A stretch of 44,336 nucleotides of DNA from Enterococcus nangangensis (GTDB lineage: Bacteria; Bacillota; Bacilli; Lactobacillales; Enterococcaceae). Of the stretch, positions 27,341 through 34,542 are shown piece after piece. A program made the translations under genes and the position numbers. The notes below the pieces were generated by a model. That model made no database searches. It worked only from the letters and a program-made list of their open reading frames with translations, and had not been told where the DNA came from. Positions within the stretch are counted from its first letter, which is position 1. Every line of letters starts with the position of its first letter. The stretch covers positions 1 through 44,336 of the forward strand of contig NZ_BJDR01000016.1 in NCBI RefSeq assembly GCF_005405245.1, read 5' to 3'.

Positions 27341-27377
27341 AAAAAAAGGAATGAAGCCGAAGTTTCATTCCTTTTTG
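27341..27377 (-). terminator. Terminator after map
   Basis: On the minus strand AAAGGAATGAA pairs with TTCATTCCTTT around an ACTTCGGC loop, and a run of seven Ts follows. It sits ten bases past the map stop and isolates map from the YihY gene. A-rich sequence on the other side means it could also act on the plus strand. Confidence 0.9.
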
Positions 27378-27386
27378 TTTTTGTTG

Positions 27387-28151
27387 TTAATACGTGCCTT
27401 CTTCGCCTTGTGAAGTTAATAAGTACGGGCCATCTTTAGTAATGGCTAAAGTATGTTCATACTGACAGCTCCACTTGCCATCGCGCGTGTAAGCCGTCCA
27501 ACCATTAGGATCCATTTTCATTTTCCAAGTACCCACGTTTACCATGGGTTCAATGGTAATCACCATGCCTTCTCTTAAACGCATCCCTTTGCCGGCTTCA
27601 CCATAATGAGGTACAGCTGGATCTTCATGAATTGTGGGGCCAATACCATGACCGATAAAGTCCCGCACGACACCAAATCCTTCGCCTTCCACGTAGGTTT
27701 GAATTGCATGACCAATGTCCCCAATCCGTTTACCCACTTGTGCTTGTTCAATACCTAAGTACATTGCTTTTTTCGTTACGTCCATCAAGCGGGCAATTTC
27801 TGGTGACACTTCGCCAACAGCATAAGCCCAACAAGAATCGGACATCGCACCCTTATAATCTACACACATATCGACTTTCACTAAATCGCCATTTTTCAAA
27901 ACATCTTTCCGGGGAAACCCATGGCAAATTTCATCGTTGATACTGGTACAAGTGGCATATTTATAGCCGTCAAAACCCATTTGTGCCGCAATCGCGCCCC
28001 GTTCTTTAATCAGTTTGCGGACGTACATCTCAATATCCCAACTGGTAATTCCTGGTTTAATAAAACTACGTAAATGACGGTGAACATCGGCTAAAATTTC
28101 GCCAGATTCTTTCATCATTTCAATTTCACGTTCTGATTTTAAAGTAATCAT
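27387..28151 (-). CDS. map: Methionine aminopeptidase type I
   Basis: A 254-residue pita-bread-fold metallopeptidase that removes the initiator methionine from nascent proteins. The five metal ligands are all in place: D94, D105, H168 (in GHGIG), E201 (TIEPM) and E232 (QYEHT), plus the substrate-site histidines H77 and H175. Like many firmicute enzymes it has a short insertion near 207-225 (WKMKMDPNGWTAYTRDGKW). It lies divergent from the phosphoglycerol-transferase-like gene, and has its own terminator. Confidence 0.96.
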   Translation of the reverse strand: MITLKSEREIEMMKESGEILADVHRHLRSFIKPGITSWDIEMYVRKLIKERGAIAAQMGFDGYKYATCTSINDEICHGFPRKDVLKNGDLVKVDMCVDYKGAMSDSCWAYAVGEVSPEIARLMDVTKKAMYLGIEQAQVGKRIGDIGHAIQTYVEGEGFGVVRDFIGHGIGPTIHEDPAVPHYGEAGKGMRLREGMVITIEPMVNVGTWKMKMDPNGWTAYTRDGKWSCQYEHTLAITKDGPYLLTSQGEEGTY

Positions 28152-28303
28152 GCTTTTTTTCGCTCCTATCGTTTTCGATTTTATTCTAACATATTTTGTT
28201 AAAATAGTAAGCTTTCAACAAAACTTCTCCCTATCTAGTAAAAAAGCATAATTTGTGCTAATATTCTTTGAACATTAAGACACGAAAAAGGAAGGTTATC
28301 CCC

Positions 28304-30163
28304 ATGCTGCTCCTACTATTCATCACCTTTACCGGTTATGTTTTACTCCTGAAAAAAAATAATCCCCAAAGCTCCCTAACAAAAATTATTTTAAAAAGTC
28401 TCAAAACAAATGTGTTACTCTTCGCTGTTAGTCTGCTCCTAAGTACGCTACTGGGGCAAAAATTATTACCGGCACTACTCCATCTTCATTTTTGGTTACT
28501 AACACCCTTAAAAGTTAGCGGTACTTTTGTTGTCTTAACATTTATTGCGGTTGGTCTTATTTTCTTATTACGGCGCCTTACGCAGAGTCAACACATCGCG
28601 CGGCGTAATTTAAAAGCTGGGGATTGGACCCTTTACTTCATTACTCTTCTTTTTATTTTTATTGGCAGCCTCTTCTTCTTTAGCTGTTATTGGGGCATGA
28701 ATCACTTTGGCAAATTATCCATCGACCAAATCGTCTATCATCTTAACGAGCCTTTGACGGGTTCTGACAACACGCAAATTTATTCCTTTATGGAAAATGC
28801 GGCTTTAAAAACGTTAGTGGTTACGGCCGTTATCTCAGAACTGTTACTTTTTTCCCTCAGCACCTCCTATCATCGGCTAGCCCCCAAAAAAATCGGTGAT
28901 TTTTTCCGACACAAAATTTTGCGGCGGGTGCTTCCTGTGGTTGCTGGTTTACTCATTTTATTTTTAGGAGGAACTTTTGGTTTACAACGGGTTGGCTTTG
29001 CCCAGATTAAGGCCTACTTTTTTGAAACCAGCCAACTAATGGCGCAAGAATATGTGGACCCGCGCCAAGTAAAGATTACTTTCCCAGAAAAGAAACGCAA
29101 TTTGATTTATATTTTTCTAGAGTCCATGGAATCTAGCTACTTGTCCACCGAATTAGGAGGCGCGGAAAAAGAAAATTTACTCCCCAATTTAGCTGAGCTA
29201 GCGCAAACGACCGGTTTTAACTTTTCTAACACTGAACTTTTAGGGGGCGCACAACAAGTACCTGGTGTGGGCTTCACTACTGGTGGTATGGCGGCCCAAA
29301 CGGCTGGCGTACCCTTACTCACTTCTGGCAACCACAATCGCTACGGTTCTACTTCACAATACTTACCCGGCGCTTATTCCTTAGGGGAAATTTTAGACCA
29401 ACAAGGGTATCAACAGACCTTACTCATTGGTTCTAAAGCGAGCTTTGGCGGTCGGGATAAATATTTTACGCAACACGGCAATTACAATATTTTAGATTAC
29501 AATACCGCGATTACTGATGGCTGGATTGCCCCTGACTATCACGTTTGGTGGGGCTATGAGGACCAAAAACTTTTTGGCTATGCGAAAAACACCTTAAATA
29601 ACCTTGCCAGTAGCAGTGAACCTTTCAATTTTACGATGTTAACGGTGGACACCCACTTTGAAGATGGCTACCTTTCTGACGATACACCGAAAGTTTTTGA
29701 CGACCAATACAGTAATGTCATTCACTACTCCGATGAAATGCTTGGTGAATTTCTAAGTTGGATAATGACGCAACCTTTTTACGCTAACACCACCGTCATT
29801 ATTTCTGGCGATCATTTAACGATGGATAAAGATTTCTTCGCTGACTTAGCGCCGGACTATACCCGGACTGTCTTTAATCTCTTTTTAAATTCAGCGATAA
29901 CACCAGCGACTGGCAAAAATAAAAACCGACAATTTTCTACGATGGATATGTACCCCACAACCTTAGCTGCACTGGGGGCAAAGGTTAGCGGTGAACGTTT
30001 GGGGTTAGGGACGAATCTTTTCGCTGACGAACCCACCTTAATGGAAAAATACGGGTATGAAACCTTTAACGCGGAATTAGCCAAACGTTCCGACTTTTAC
30101 CAAAATACGATTATTCAAGGTTCGGAAATTGAAGTCCTCACCCCGACGAAAACAAAAAAATAA
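28304..30163 (+). CDS. Membrane sulfatase-fold phosphoglycerol transferase-like protein (LtaS/OpgB/GacH superfamily)
   Basis: About 619 residues: five N-terminal membrane segments (to about residue 220), then an extracellular alkaline-phosphatase-fold domain. The metal site is visible as E273 in IYIFLESMES, the nucleophile Thr at 325/326 in GFTTGGMAAQTAG, and D503-H504 in ISGDHLTMD. The TTGGMAAQ..G.P pattern is nearer OpgB and the streptococcal GacH, which add glycerol phosphate to glycans, than LtaS, whose product is lipoteichoic acid. The first frame codon is a TTG at 28268, but GGAAGG precedes the ATG at 28304. Substrate is inferred; it could decorate the Epa glycan encoded next door. Confidence 0.82.
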   Translation: MLLLLFITFTGYVLLLKKNNPQSSLTKIILKSLKTNVLLFAVSLLLSTLLGQKLLPALLHLHFWLLTPLKVSGTFVVLTFIAVGLIFLLRRLTQSQHIARRNLKAGDWTLYFITLLFIFIGSLFFFSCYWGMNHFGKLSIDQIVYHLNEPLTGSDNTQIYSFMENAALKTLVVTAVISELLLFSLSTSYHRLAPKKIGDFFRHKILRRVLPVVAGLLILFLGGTFGLQRVGFAQIKAYFFETSQLMAQEYVDPRQVKITFPEKKRNLIYIFLESMESSYLSTELGGAEKENLLPNLAELAQTTGFNFSNTELLGGAQQVPGVGFTTGGMAAQTAGVPLLTSGNHNRYGSTSQYLPGAYSLGEILDQQGYQQTLLIGSKASFGGRDKYFTQHGNYNILDYNTAITDGWIAPDYHVWWGYEDQKLFGYAKNTLNNLASSSEPFNFTMLTVDTHFEDGYLSDDTPKVFDDQYSNVIHYSDEMLGEFLSWIMTQPFYANTTVIISGDHLTMDKDFFADLAPDYTRTVFNLFLNSAITPATGKNKNRQFSTMDMYPTTLAALGAKVSGERLGLGTNLFADEPTLMEKYGYETFNAELAKRSDFYQNTIIQGSEIEVLTPTKTKK

Positions 30164-30256
30164 GACTAACCAGCTAGAAAATTTTTCCCTCCCTATGAAA
30201 AAACGGAGAGAATGTGTTAAAATTTCTTTGTTAAAACATTTTGATGGAGGTAACCC

Positions 30257-30700
30257 ATGGCTTTAGCTAAAATTGTTTATGCAAGTTTAACCGGCAACAC
30301 TGAAGAGATTGCCGATATTGTTTCTGAAGCACTAGAAAACTTAGATATTGAAGTGGATATGGCGGAATGTACTGAAGTAGACGCTGATGAATTTAACGAT
30401 GCTGATTTATGTATCGTCGCCAGTTACACATATGGTGACGGTGACCTCCCTGACGAAATTCAAGACTTTTATGATGATTTACAAGAGTTAGATTTAACAG
30501 GGAAAATTTTTGGTGTCGTAGGTTCTGGCGATACTTTCTACGGTGATATGTTCTGTAAGGCTGTAGATGACTTCGAGGCGGCCTTTTTAAAGACGGGAGC
30601 CACTAAGGGTGCTGAAGGCGTTAAAGTGGAACTAGACGCACAAGCAGAAGATATTGAAAAATTGGAAGCTTTCGCCAAAACCCTAGCTAGCAAACTATAA
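30257..30700 (+). CDS. Flavodoxin
   Basis: A 147-residue short-chain flavodoxin, an FMN electron carrier. The phosphate loop SLTGNTEEIA lies at 10-19, the first FMN-flanking loop is ASYTYGDGDLPDE, and the second is GSGDTFYGDMFCKA. The protein is very acidic, as expected. GGAGG precedes the ATG by the right distance. It has its own terminator and appears monocistronic. The electron partners are not encoded nearby. Confidence 0.95.
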   Translation: MALAKIVYASLTGNTEEIADIVSEALENLDIEVDMAECTEVDADEFNDADLCIVASYTYGDGDLPDEIQDFYDDLQELDLTGKIFGVVGSGDTFYGDMFCKAVDDFEAAFLKTGATKGAEGVKVELDAQAEDIEKLEAFAKTLASKL

Positions 30701-30701
30701 G

Positions 30702-30744
30702 AAAAAAACTGGTGGGAAATTTATTTTCCGTACCAGTTTTTTTT
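30702..30744 (+). terminator. Flavodoxin terminator
   Basis: AAAACTGGT pairs with ACCAGTTTT, with an inner GGAAA/TTTCC, and a run of eight Ts follows, starting just after the flavodoxin stop. Confidence 0.9.
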
Positions 30745-30797
30745 AAAGTTGTAGCGTAAGTCTAGGTTCTTACCACTGCTCTAGCTCTGTCAAAATA

Positions 30798-30880
30798 AAA
30801 AAGCGTCAGTCTCAAGTGCGGCCTGTCTTGAAATATGCAGGACAGGTGCCACTGAGGATGACGATTTTTTATTTTTTTCA
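30798..30880. terminator. Long imperfect bidirectional hairpin after the TetR gene
   Basis: Positions 30804-30862 fold into one long interrupted stem. CGTCA pairs with TGACG, then CTCA(A)GTG with CACTGAG, then CCTGTC with GACAGG around an AT-rich loop. A-runs precede and T-runs follow, so it looks like a terminator on either strand. It is longer than normal terminators, which raises the possibility of a small dispersed repeat. Confidence 0.75.
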
Positions 30881-31444
30881 TGCGCCAACAGCTTCTTCCT
30901 TATCCAAAATAGTCCCGATGGAATCTTGAATAATGGCAATCATTTGCTCTTGTGTTGGATGAATAATATTAGAACTCATTAAAGAGGCTAAGCCGGTAAC
31001 GGTAATCCACGTACCCGTATGCAAGCGATTAATCACATCTTCTGGTAAGTTAGCATAATGCTCATCTTTCCGTGCCCGTTGTGAAAACATCGTGTAAGAA
31101 AAACTGTGCATCCGTTCGCCGCCGCCGTAATCTTCTAAATACAGCGCTTTATACAATTTGTTTTCATGCTTTGCGAAGTAGATATAATTTAAACCCATAT
31201 CCACCACGTTGTCCCCCGTGATTGCCTTAGTGAAAATTTCTTCCCCAAGATAATCGTGAATGCGATCAAACACCGCTTCTTTCAGCTCGTCCATGTTGCG
31301 AAATTCCAAATAAATCGGTTGCGTCGAACAAGCCATGTGCTGCGCAATATTGCGCGCCGTAAACTTTTGAAATCCTTCTTGGGCTACCAAGTCATAGGCA
31401 GCATCCAAAATTTGTTGGCGAGTAATTACTTTTTTTCTAGCCAT
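30878..31444 (-). CDS. TetR-family transcriptional regulator
   Basis: About 188 residues. The N-terminal helix-turn-helix (residues about 4-50) reads TRQQILDAAYDLVAQEGFQK, followed by FTARNIAQHMACSTQPIYLEFRN, the classic TetR pattern with the recognition helix near STQPIYLEF. The C-terminal ligand domain is unassigned. The frame is open to 31480, but GGAG lies before the ATG at 31444, giving MARKKVITRQQ. It is divergent from pepS across 253 bases, so it may regulate itself or pepS, but I see no clear palindromic operator. Confidence 0.9.
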   Translation of the reverse strand: MARKKVITRQQILDAAYDLVAQEGFQKFTARNIAQHMACSTQPIYLEFRNMDELKEAVFDRIHDYLGEEIFTKAITGDNVVDMGLNYIYFAKHENKLYKALYLEDYGGGERMHSFSYTMFSQRARKDEHYANLPEDVINRLHTGTWITVTGLASLMSSNIIHPTQEQMIAIIQDSIGTILDKEEAVGA

Positions 31445-31627
31445 CCCTTTTACTCCTTTCAAAAAATACAACTGAAGCAAATCCTTCCCCTTAGTTATTA
31501 TATCATGCTTAATATCAAATGCCTAGACTGTTTTTTAAAAGCGCTGTCAAATTTATAAATCTTGATAATCACCAGTAACTGAAATATCAGTTTGTGGAAT
31601 TTCAATTATTTAAACTGCAATAAAAAA

Positions 31628-31656
31628 TTGAGAATTCTGACAAATGATGTTATCAT
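31628..31656 (+). promoter_or_regulatory. pepS promoter
   Basis: TTGAGA (31628-31633) and TATCAT (31651-31656) are 17 bases apart, about 40 bases upstream of the pepS start. The fit to the sigma-A consensus is good. Confidence 0.6.
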
Positions 31657-31697
31657 AAGGGAGATTATGTAATCAAAAAAACTTAGTGGAGGTCTTT

Positions 31698-32933
31698 ATG
31701 TTAGCTAACTTTGCACAAAACCTAGAAAAATACGCGGCTTTGATTACCGAAGTCGGTGTCAACGTCCAACCGGGACACACCATCGTCCTAAACATCAGTA
31801 TTGAACAACAAGAATTAGCTCACCTAATCGTAAAAAAAGCCTACGAATTAGGAGCAGCTGAAGTTTCAGTTCAATGGATTGATGAATTTTCTGCCCGAGA
31901 ATTTTACTTGCACGGCGCCGAAGATCGTTTATCCGAAGTCCCTGCTTATAAAATTGCGCAAGGAAATGACTGGTTAGCTAAAGGTGCATCTCGGATTAGC
32001 GTTGTTTCTAGCAATCCTGACGCACTAGCTGGCGTCGATCCAGAACGGGTCGCCAAGTACCAAAGTGCCATGGGAAAAGCCATGATGCATGTTCGTTTAG
32101 CTACACAAGCTAATAAAGTTTCTTGGACCGTAGTAGCCGCCGCTTCCCCAGCTTGGGCTAAAAAAGTTTTCCCTGACTTAACTTCTGAAGAAGAACAAGT
32201 AGACGCTTTATGGAATCAAATTTTTAAAACGACCCGTATCTATAGCGAGGATCCTGTCGCTGCTTGGCAAAAACACGACGCTACGTTAGAAACAAAAGCA
32301 GACGAGCTAAATCGCATTCAATTTGATGCTTTACATTATACGGCTCCTGGCACTGATTTAACCATCGGCTTACCGGAAAATCATTTATGGGAAGGCGCCG
32401 GTAGTTTCAATAGTCGCAAAGAAAAATTTATGGCTAACATGCCAACAGAAGAAGTCTTCACTGCTCCTGATTGCCGACGGATTAATGGCACAGTCTCCTC
32501 CACTAAACCTTTAAGTTATGCTGGCACAACGATCTCCGGCATGCACTTTACTTTTAAAGATGGCAAAGTAGTGGACTTTTCCGCGGAAGTTGGCGAAGAA
32601 GTCTTAGGAAAATTACTAGCAACAGATGAAGGGTCAAAAAGTCTTGGTGAAGTTGCCTTAGTTCCCGATCCTTCCCCTATTTCCCAATCGGGCATTACTT
32701 TTTACAATACCTTATTTGACGAGAATGCTTCCAACCACTTAGCATTAGGTCAAGCTTATGCTTTCAGCTTAGTTGGTGGTACTGAAATGACCGGCGAAGA
32801 ACTAGCTAGTCACGGCTTAAATCGCAGTCAAAGTCACGTGGACTTTATGATTGGTTCTAGTGAAATGAACATCGACGGTATTAAAAAAGATGGCACGATT
32901 GTCCCAATTTTTAGAAATGGTGACTGGGCCTAG
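31698..32933 (+). CDS. pepS: Aminopeptidase, M29 family (PepS/AmpS)
   Basis: A 411-residue thermophilic-type (M29) aminopeptidase that trims N-terminal residues from peptides in the cytoplasm using a dinuclear metal site. Characteristic parts are the N-terminal NVQPGHTIVLNISIEQQELA, the GTDLTIGLPENHLWEGAGSF segment, and the C-terminal LNRSQSHVDFMIGSSEMNID with its His/Asp ligands. Length is normal. GGAGG lies six bases before the ATG at 31698; an in-frame GTG at 31686 overlaps that ribosome site and is rejected as start. It is a single gene with its own promoter and terminator. Confidence 0.93.
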   Translation: MLANFAQNLEKYAALITEVGVNVQPGHTIVLNISIEQQELAHLIVKKAYELGAAEVSVQWIDEFSAREFYLHGAEDRLSEVPAYKIAQGNDWLAKGASRISVVSSNPDALAGVDPERVAKYQSAMGKAMMHVRLATQANKVSWTVVAAASPAWAKKVFPDLTSEEEQVDALWNQIFKTTRIYSEDPVAAWQKHDATLETKADELNRIQFDALHYTAPGTDLTIGLPENHLWEGAGSFNSRKEKFMANMPTEEVFTAPDCRRINGTVSSTKPLSYAGTTISGMHFTFKDGKVVDFSAEVGEEVLGKLLATDEGSKSLGEVALVPDPSPISQSGITFYNTLFDENASNHLALGQAYAFSLVGGTEMTGEELASHGLNRSQSHVDFMIGSSEMNIDGIKKDGTIVPIFRNGDWA

Positions 32934-32953
32934 AAATTAAATAACCGAAAAAT

Positions 32954-32994
32954 AAAAAAGCGAGAAAAATTTGTGAAATTTTTCTCGCTTTTTA
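32954..32994. terminator. Bidirectional terminator after pepS
   Basis: AAAAAGCGAGAAAAATTT pairs with AAATTTTTCTCGCTTTTT around GTG. It is nearly perfect and symmetrical, so it can end both pepS and the convergent small gene at 33014-33196. Confidence 0.92.
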
Positions 32995-33013
32995 CTTTTC
33001 TTTTGCACCAAAA

Positions 33014-33196
33014 TTAGATGACATATTCAGGTTCTTTTGCTACTTTTTTGTCTTTAGGCGCTTCCTCTTTTTCATCCTTTAGAGCTTTAGCTTCTTGTTG
33101 CGCTTCTTGTTGCGCTTCTTTAAAAGCTTTAGATTTAGCATCTTTATAGTCCTTTTGACGTTTAGCAAAAGTCTCTTCTTTTGTTTCGTGAGCCAT
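33014..33196 (-). CDS. Small highly charged protein of unknown function
   Basis: A 60-residue protein, MAHETKEETFAKRQ at the start, rich in Lys, Glu, Ala and Gln, with an internal EAQQEAQQEAKAL repeat. It should be a single charged helix or disordered, without membrane segment or signal. A textbook AGGAGGT lies seven bases before the ATG, and the gene is closed by a bidirectional terminator, so I believe it is real. I do not recognise a family; similar short charged proteins occur in other lactic acid bacteria. The in-frame TTG at 33205 is not used, since it overlaps the ribosome site. Confidence 0.7.
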   Translation of the reverse strand: MAHETKEETFAKRQKDYKDAKSKAFKEAQQEAQQEAKALKDEKEEAPKDKKVAKEPEYVI

Positions 33197-33276
33197 GCTC
33201 TTCACCTCCTAAAAGCGTTTTCTTCACAAACTTATTGTAACACAACTGTGTTGGTTAGCAATAGTTTATTGCCTGA

Positions 33277-33305
33277 TTGACGAAAAATTTTTTCAAGGAT
33301 ATAAT
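33277..33305 (+). promoter_or_regulatory. tRNA-Arg promoter
   Basis: TTGACG (33277-33282) and a perfect TATAAT (33300-33305) are 17 bases apart. The tRNA begins 14 bases past the -10, as expected for a stable RNA promoter. Confidence 0.8.
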
Positions 33306-33319
33306 TAAAGCATTGTCGT

Positions 33320-33393
33320 GTCCTCGTAGCTCAGTAGGATAGAGCGTTTGCCTCCTAAGCGAAAGGTCGCTGGTTCGATTCCAGTCGGGGACG
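33320..33393 (+). tRNA. tRNA-Arg (anticodon CCU)
   Basis: A 74-base cloverleaf. The acceptor stem GTCCTCG pairs with CGGGGAC with one G-T wobble. The D arm contains GCTCAGTAGGATAGAGC, the anticodon loop reads GCCTCCTAAGC with CCT as anticodon, and the T arm is CTGGTTCGATTCCAG. A G discriminator ends the gene; CCA is not encoded. It decodes AGG. tRNA-Arg genes are frequent integration sites for phages and islands, but no intact element follows here. Confidence 0.96.
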
Positions 33394-33400
33394 TTAAAAA

Positions 33401-33437
33401 AGCGCTGAAAATGTTGATTTGTCAACATGCGCGTTTT
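33401..33437 (+). terminator. Possible degraded tRNA terminator
   Basis: ATGTTGA (33411-33417) pairs with TCAACAT (33422-33428), and GCGC on both sides can extend the stem unevenly, followed by GTTTT. The outer stem is not symmetric, as if part of a longer perfect hairpin had been replaced. Confidence 0.4.
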
Positions 33438-33512
33438 AAATGTGCCAAATTTGTGCTAAATACTTTTTAATTGTCAAAAGGAATTATCTTAGCACTATGA
33501 GGTACAAAAAGA

Positions 33513-33560
33513 AAAACAAGTCTGCATTCTTTAGTAAAGATTGTTAGACTTGTTTTTTAT
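33513..33560 (+). terminator. Hairpin with T-run upstream of the 33645 gene
   Basis: AACAAGTCT (33515-33523) pairs with AGACTTGTT (33546-33554), with an inner TCTTT/AAAGA hairpin, then TTTTTAT. It has the form of a terminator, yet no gene precedes it on the plus strand except the tRNA 120 bases before. A-rich sequence on the left lets it act on the minus strand too. Confidence 0.7.
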
Positions 33561-33607
33561 TTTACATCTATCTGTTAAAGGATTGAAATTAATCGCTGCC
33601 CACTATG

Positions 33608-33616
33608 TGCTATAAT
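33608..33616 (+). promoter_or_regulatory. Extended -10 promoter of the 33645 gene
   Basis: TGC followed by a perfect TATAAT (33611-33616) forms an extended -10 element about 30 bases before the ATG at 33645. No good -35 is present at the usual distance, which is acceptable for extended -10 promoters. Confidence 0.55.
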
Positions 33617-33644
33617 CACCCTATTGGAAAGAGAAGGTGAAAAC

Positions 33645-34394
33645 ATGGAAAGCAGAAGTCAATATCATAATGCTGGTCAGGATAGGAAAAGAAAAAATTC
33701 AAATAAGTGGTTTTTACTAATTATCGTGATCTTACTTTTGACAATACTCATGATGATTGCTTTTATTTTGCATCTAGGCGCCGACAAAGAAAAAGAGAGT
33801 CCTAATACTTCTAGTACGACAGAGTTCGCTCAAGGGGCAAGTACTTCGGCAACTATGGCAGCTAGCAGTGATTGGGCCCAAGAATCTGTATCATCATCGA
33901 GCCAACCTGAATCAGCCTATGAGGATGGTTCACTGAAGAAAGTCAATCAAGATACTAGCCAATACGCAGTAGATTTAACTTTTCTAGCAGTGGGAGATTC
34001 CTTACAGGGAAGCTTTGCTGAAGCGACGATTACCTTCACACGAAGCAGTGACGATATGTACACATTTTCAGCAATAATTCCAGCAGAGAATATTACCGGC
34101 GAGCGTTCTGTAGTAGAAACGACTTATACTCTAGGGAATACTCGTTCAGCCCTTCAAGTTTGGAATGATAATCTTCAAGATACAAGAGAAGTCATCGTCA
34201 GCTCTTCATTAATAAACACAGCCAGTATTTTTAGAGACGCTAACGTCACTGCCATGGACGAATTTTTTAATATGTATCAACTTAAAGAAGGTAATGGCTT
34301 TTTATTCTATAACAAATCAGGAGCTATAACTATTGCGTTTAAAAGAACAGATGCAATGGGTTATTTAAGCATGGAACTTCATAAAAAGAATTAA
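33645..34394 (+). CDS. Membrane-anchored protein of unknown function
   Basis: A 249-residue protein. After a basic, polar N-terminus (about 1-22) comes one hydrophobic segment (about 23-45, WFLLIIVILLLTILMMIAFI), then a Ser/Thr-rich low-complexity stretch (about 50-95) typical of an extracellular stalk, and a compact C-terminal domain (about 105-249) of mixed beta and alpha character. It should be a single-pass protein with its C-terminus outside. I do not recognise the domain. AGAAGGTG lies before the ATG at 33645; an in-frame TTG at 33624 is less likely. It lies alone between tRNA-Arg and convergent typA. Confidence 0.8.
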   Translation: MESRSQYHNAGQDRKRKNSNKWFLLIIVILLLTILMMIAFILHLGADKEKESPNTSSTTEFAQGASTSATMAASSDWAQESVSSSSQPESAYEDGSLKKVNQDTSQYAVDLTFLAVGDSLQGSFAEATITFTRSSDDMYTFSAIIPAENITGERSVVETTYTLGNTRSALQVWNDNLQDTREVIVSSSLINTASIFRDANVTAMDEFFNMYQLKEGNGFLFYNKSGAITIAFKRTDAMGYLSMELHKKN

Positions 34395-34499
34395 GAAGTC
34401 CTCAGTTCTCATCATCAACGGCCTGTAAGAAGTGACCAACGGAAAACTAACAACTGGACGCTTTTTCACGGTTATCCACCAGCTTTATGGTTTCTAAAA

Positions 34500-34535
34500 A
34501 AGCAGCGCCGCAAAAATTGCGGCGCTGCTTTTCGT
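34500..34535. terminator. typA terminator (bidirectional)
   Basis: AGCAGCGCCGCA pairs perfectly with TGCGGCGCTGCT around AAAAT, with T-runs on both strands. It closes typA on the minus strand and could also stop transcription from the 33645 gene. It is the most GC-rich stem in the window. Confidence 0.93.
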
Positions 34536-34542
34536 TTCAGGA

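Noticed and set aside
33423-33475. Minus-strand tail of a phage integrase downstream of tRNA-Arg
   Set aside because: A few residues can be read in the expected place, but the frame is too short and lacks any catalytic motif, so it cannot be supported.
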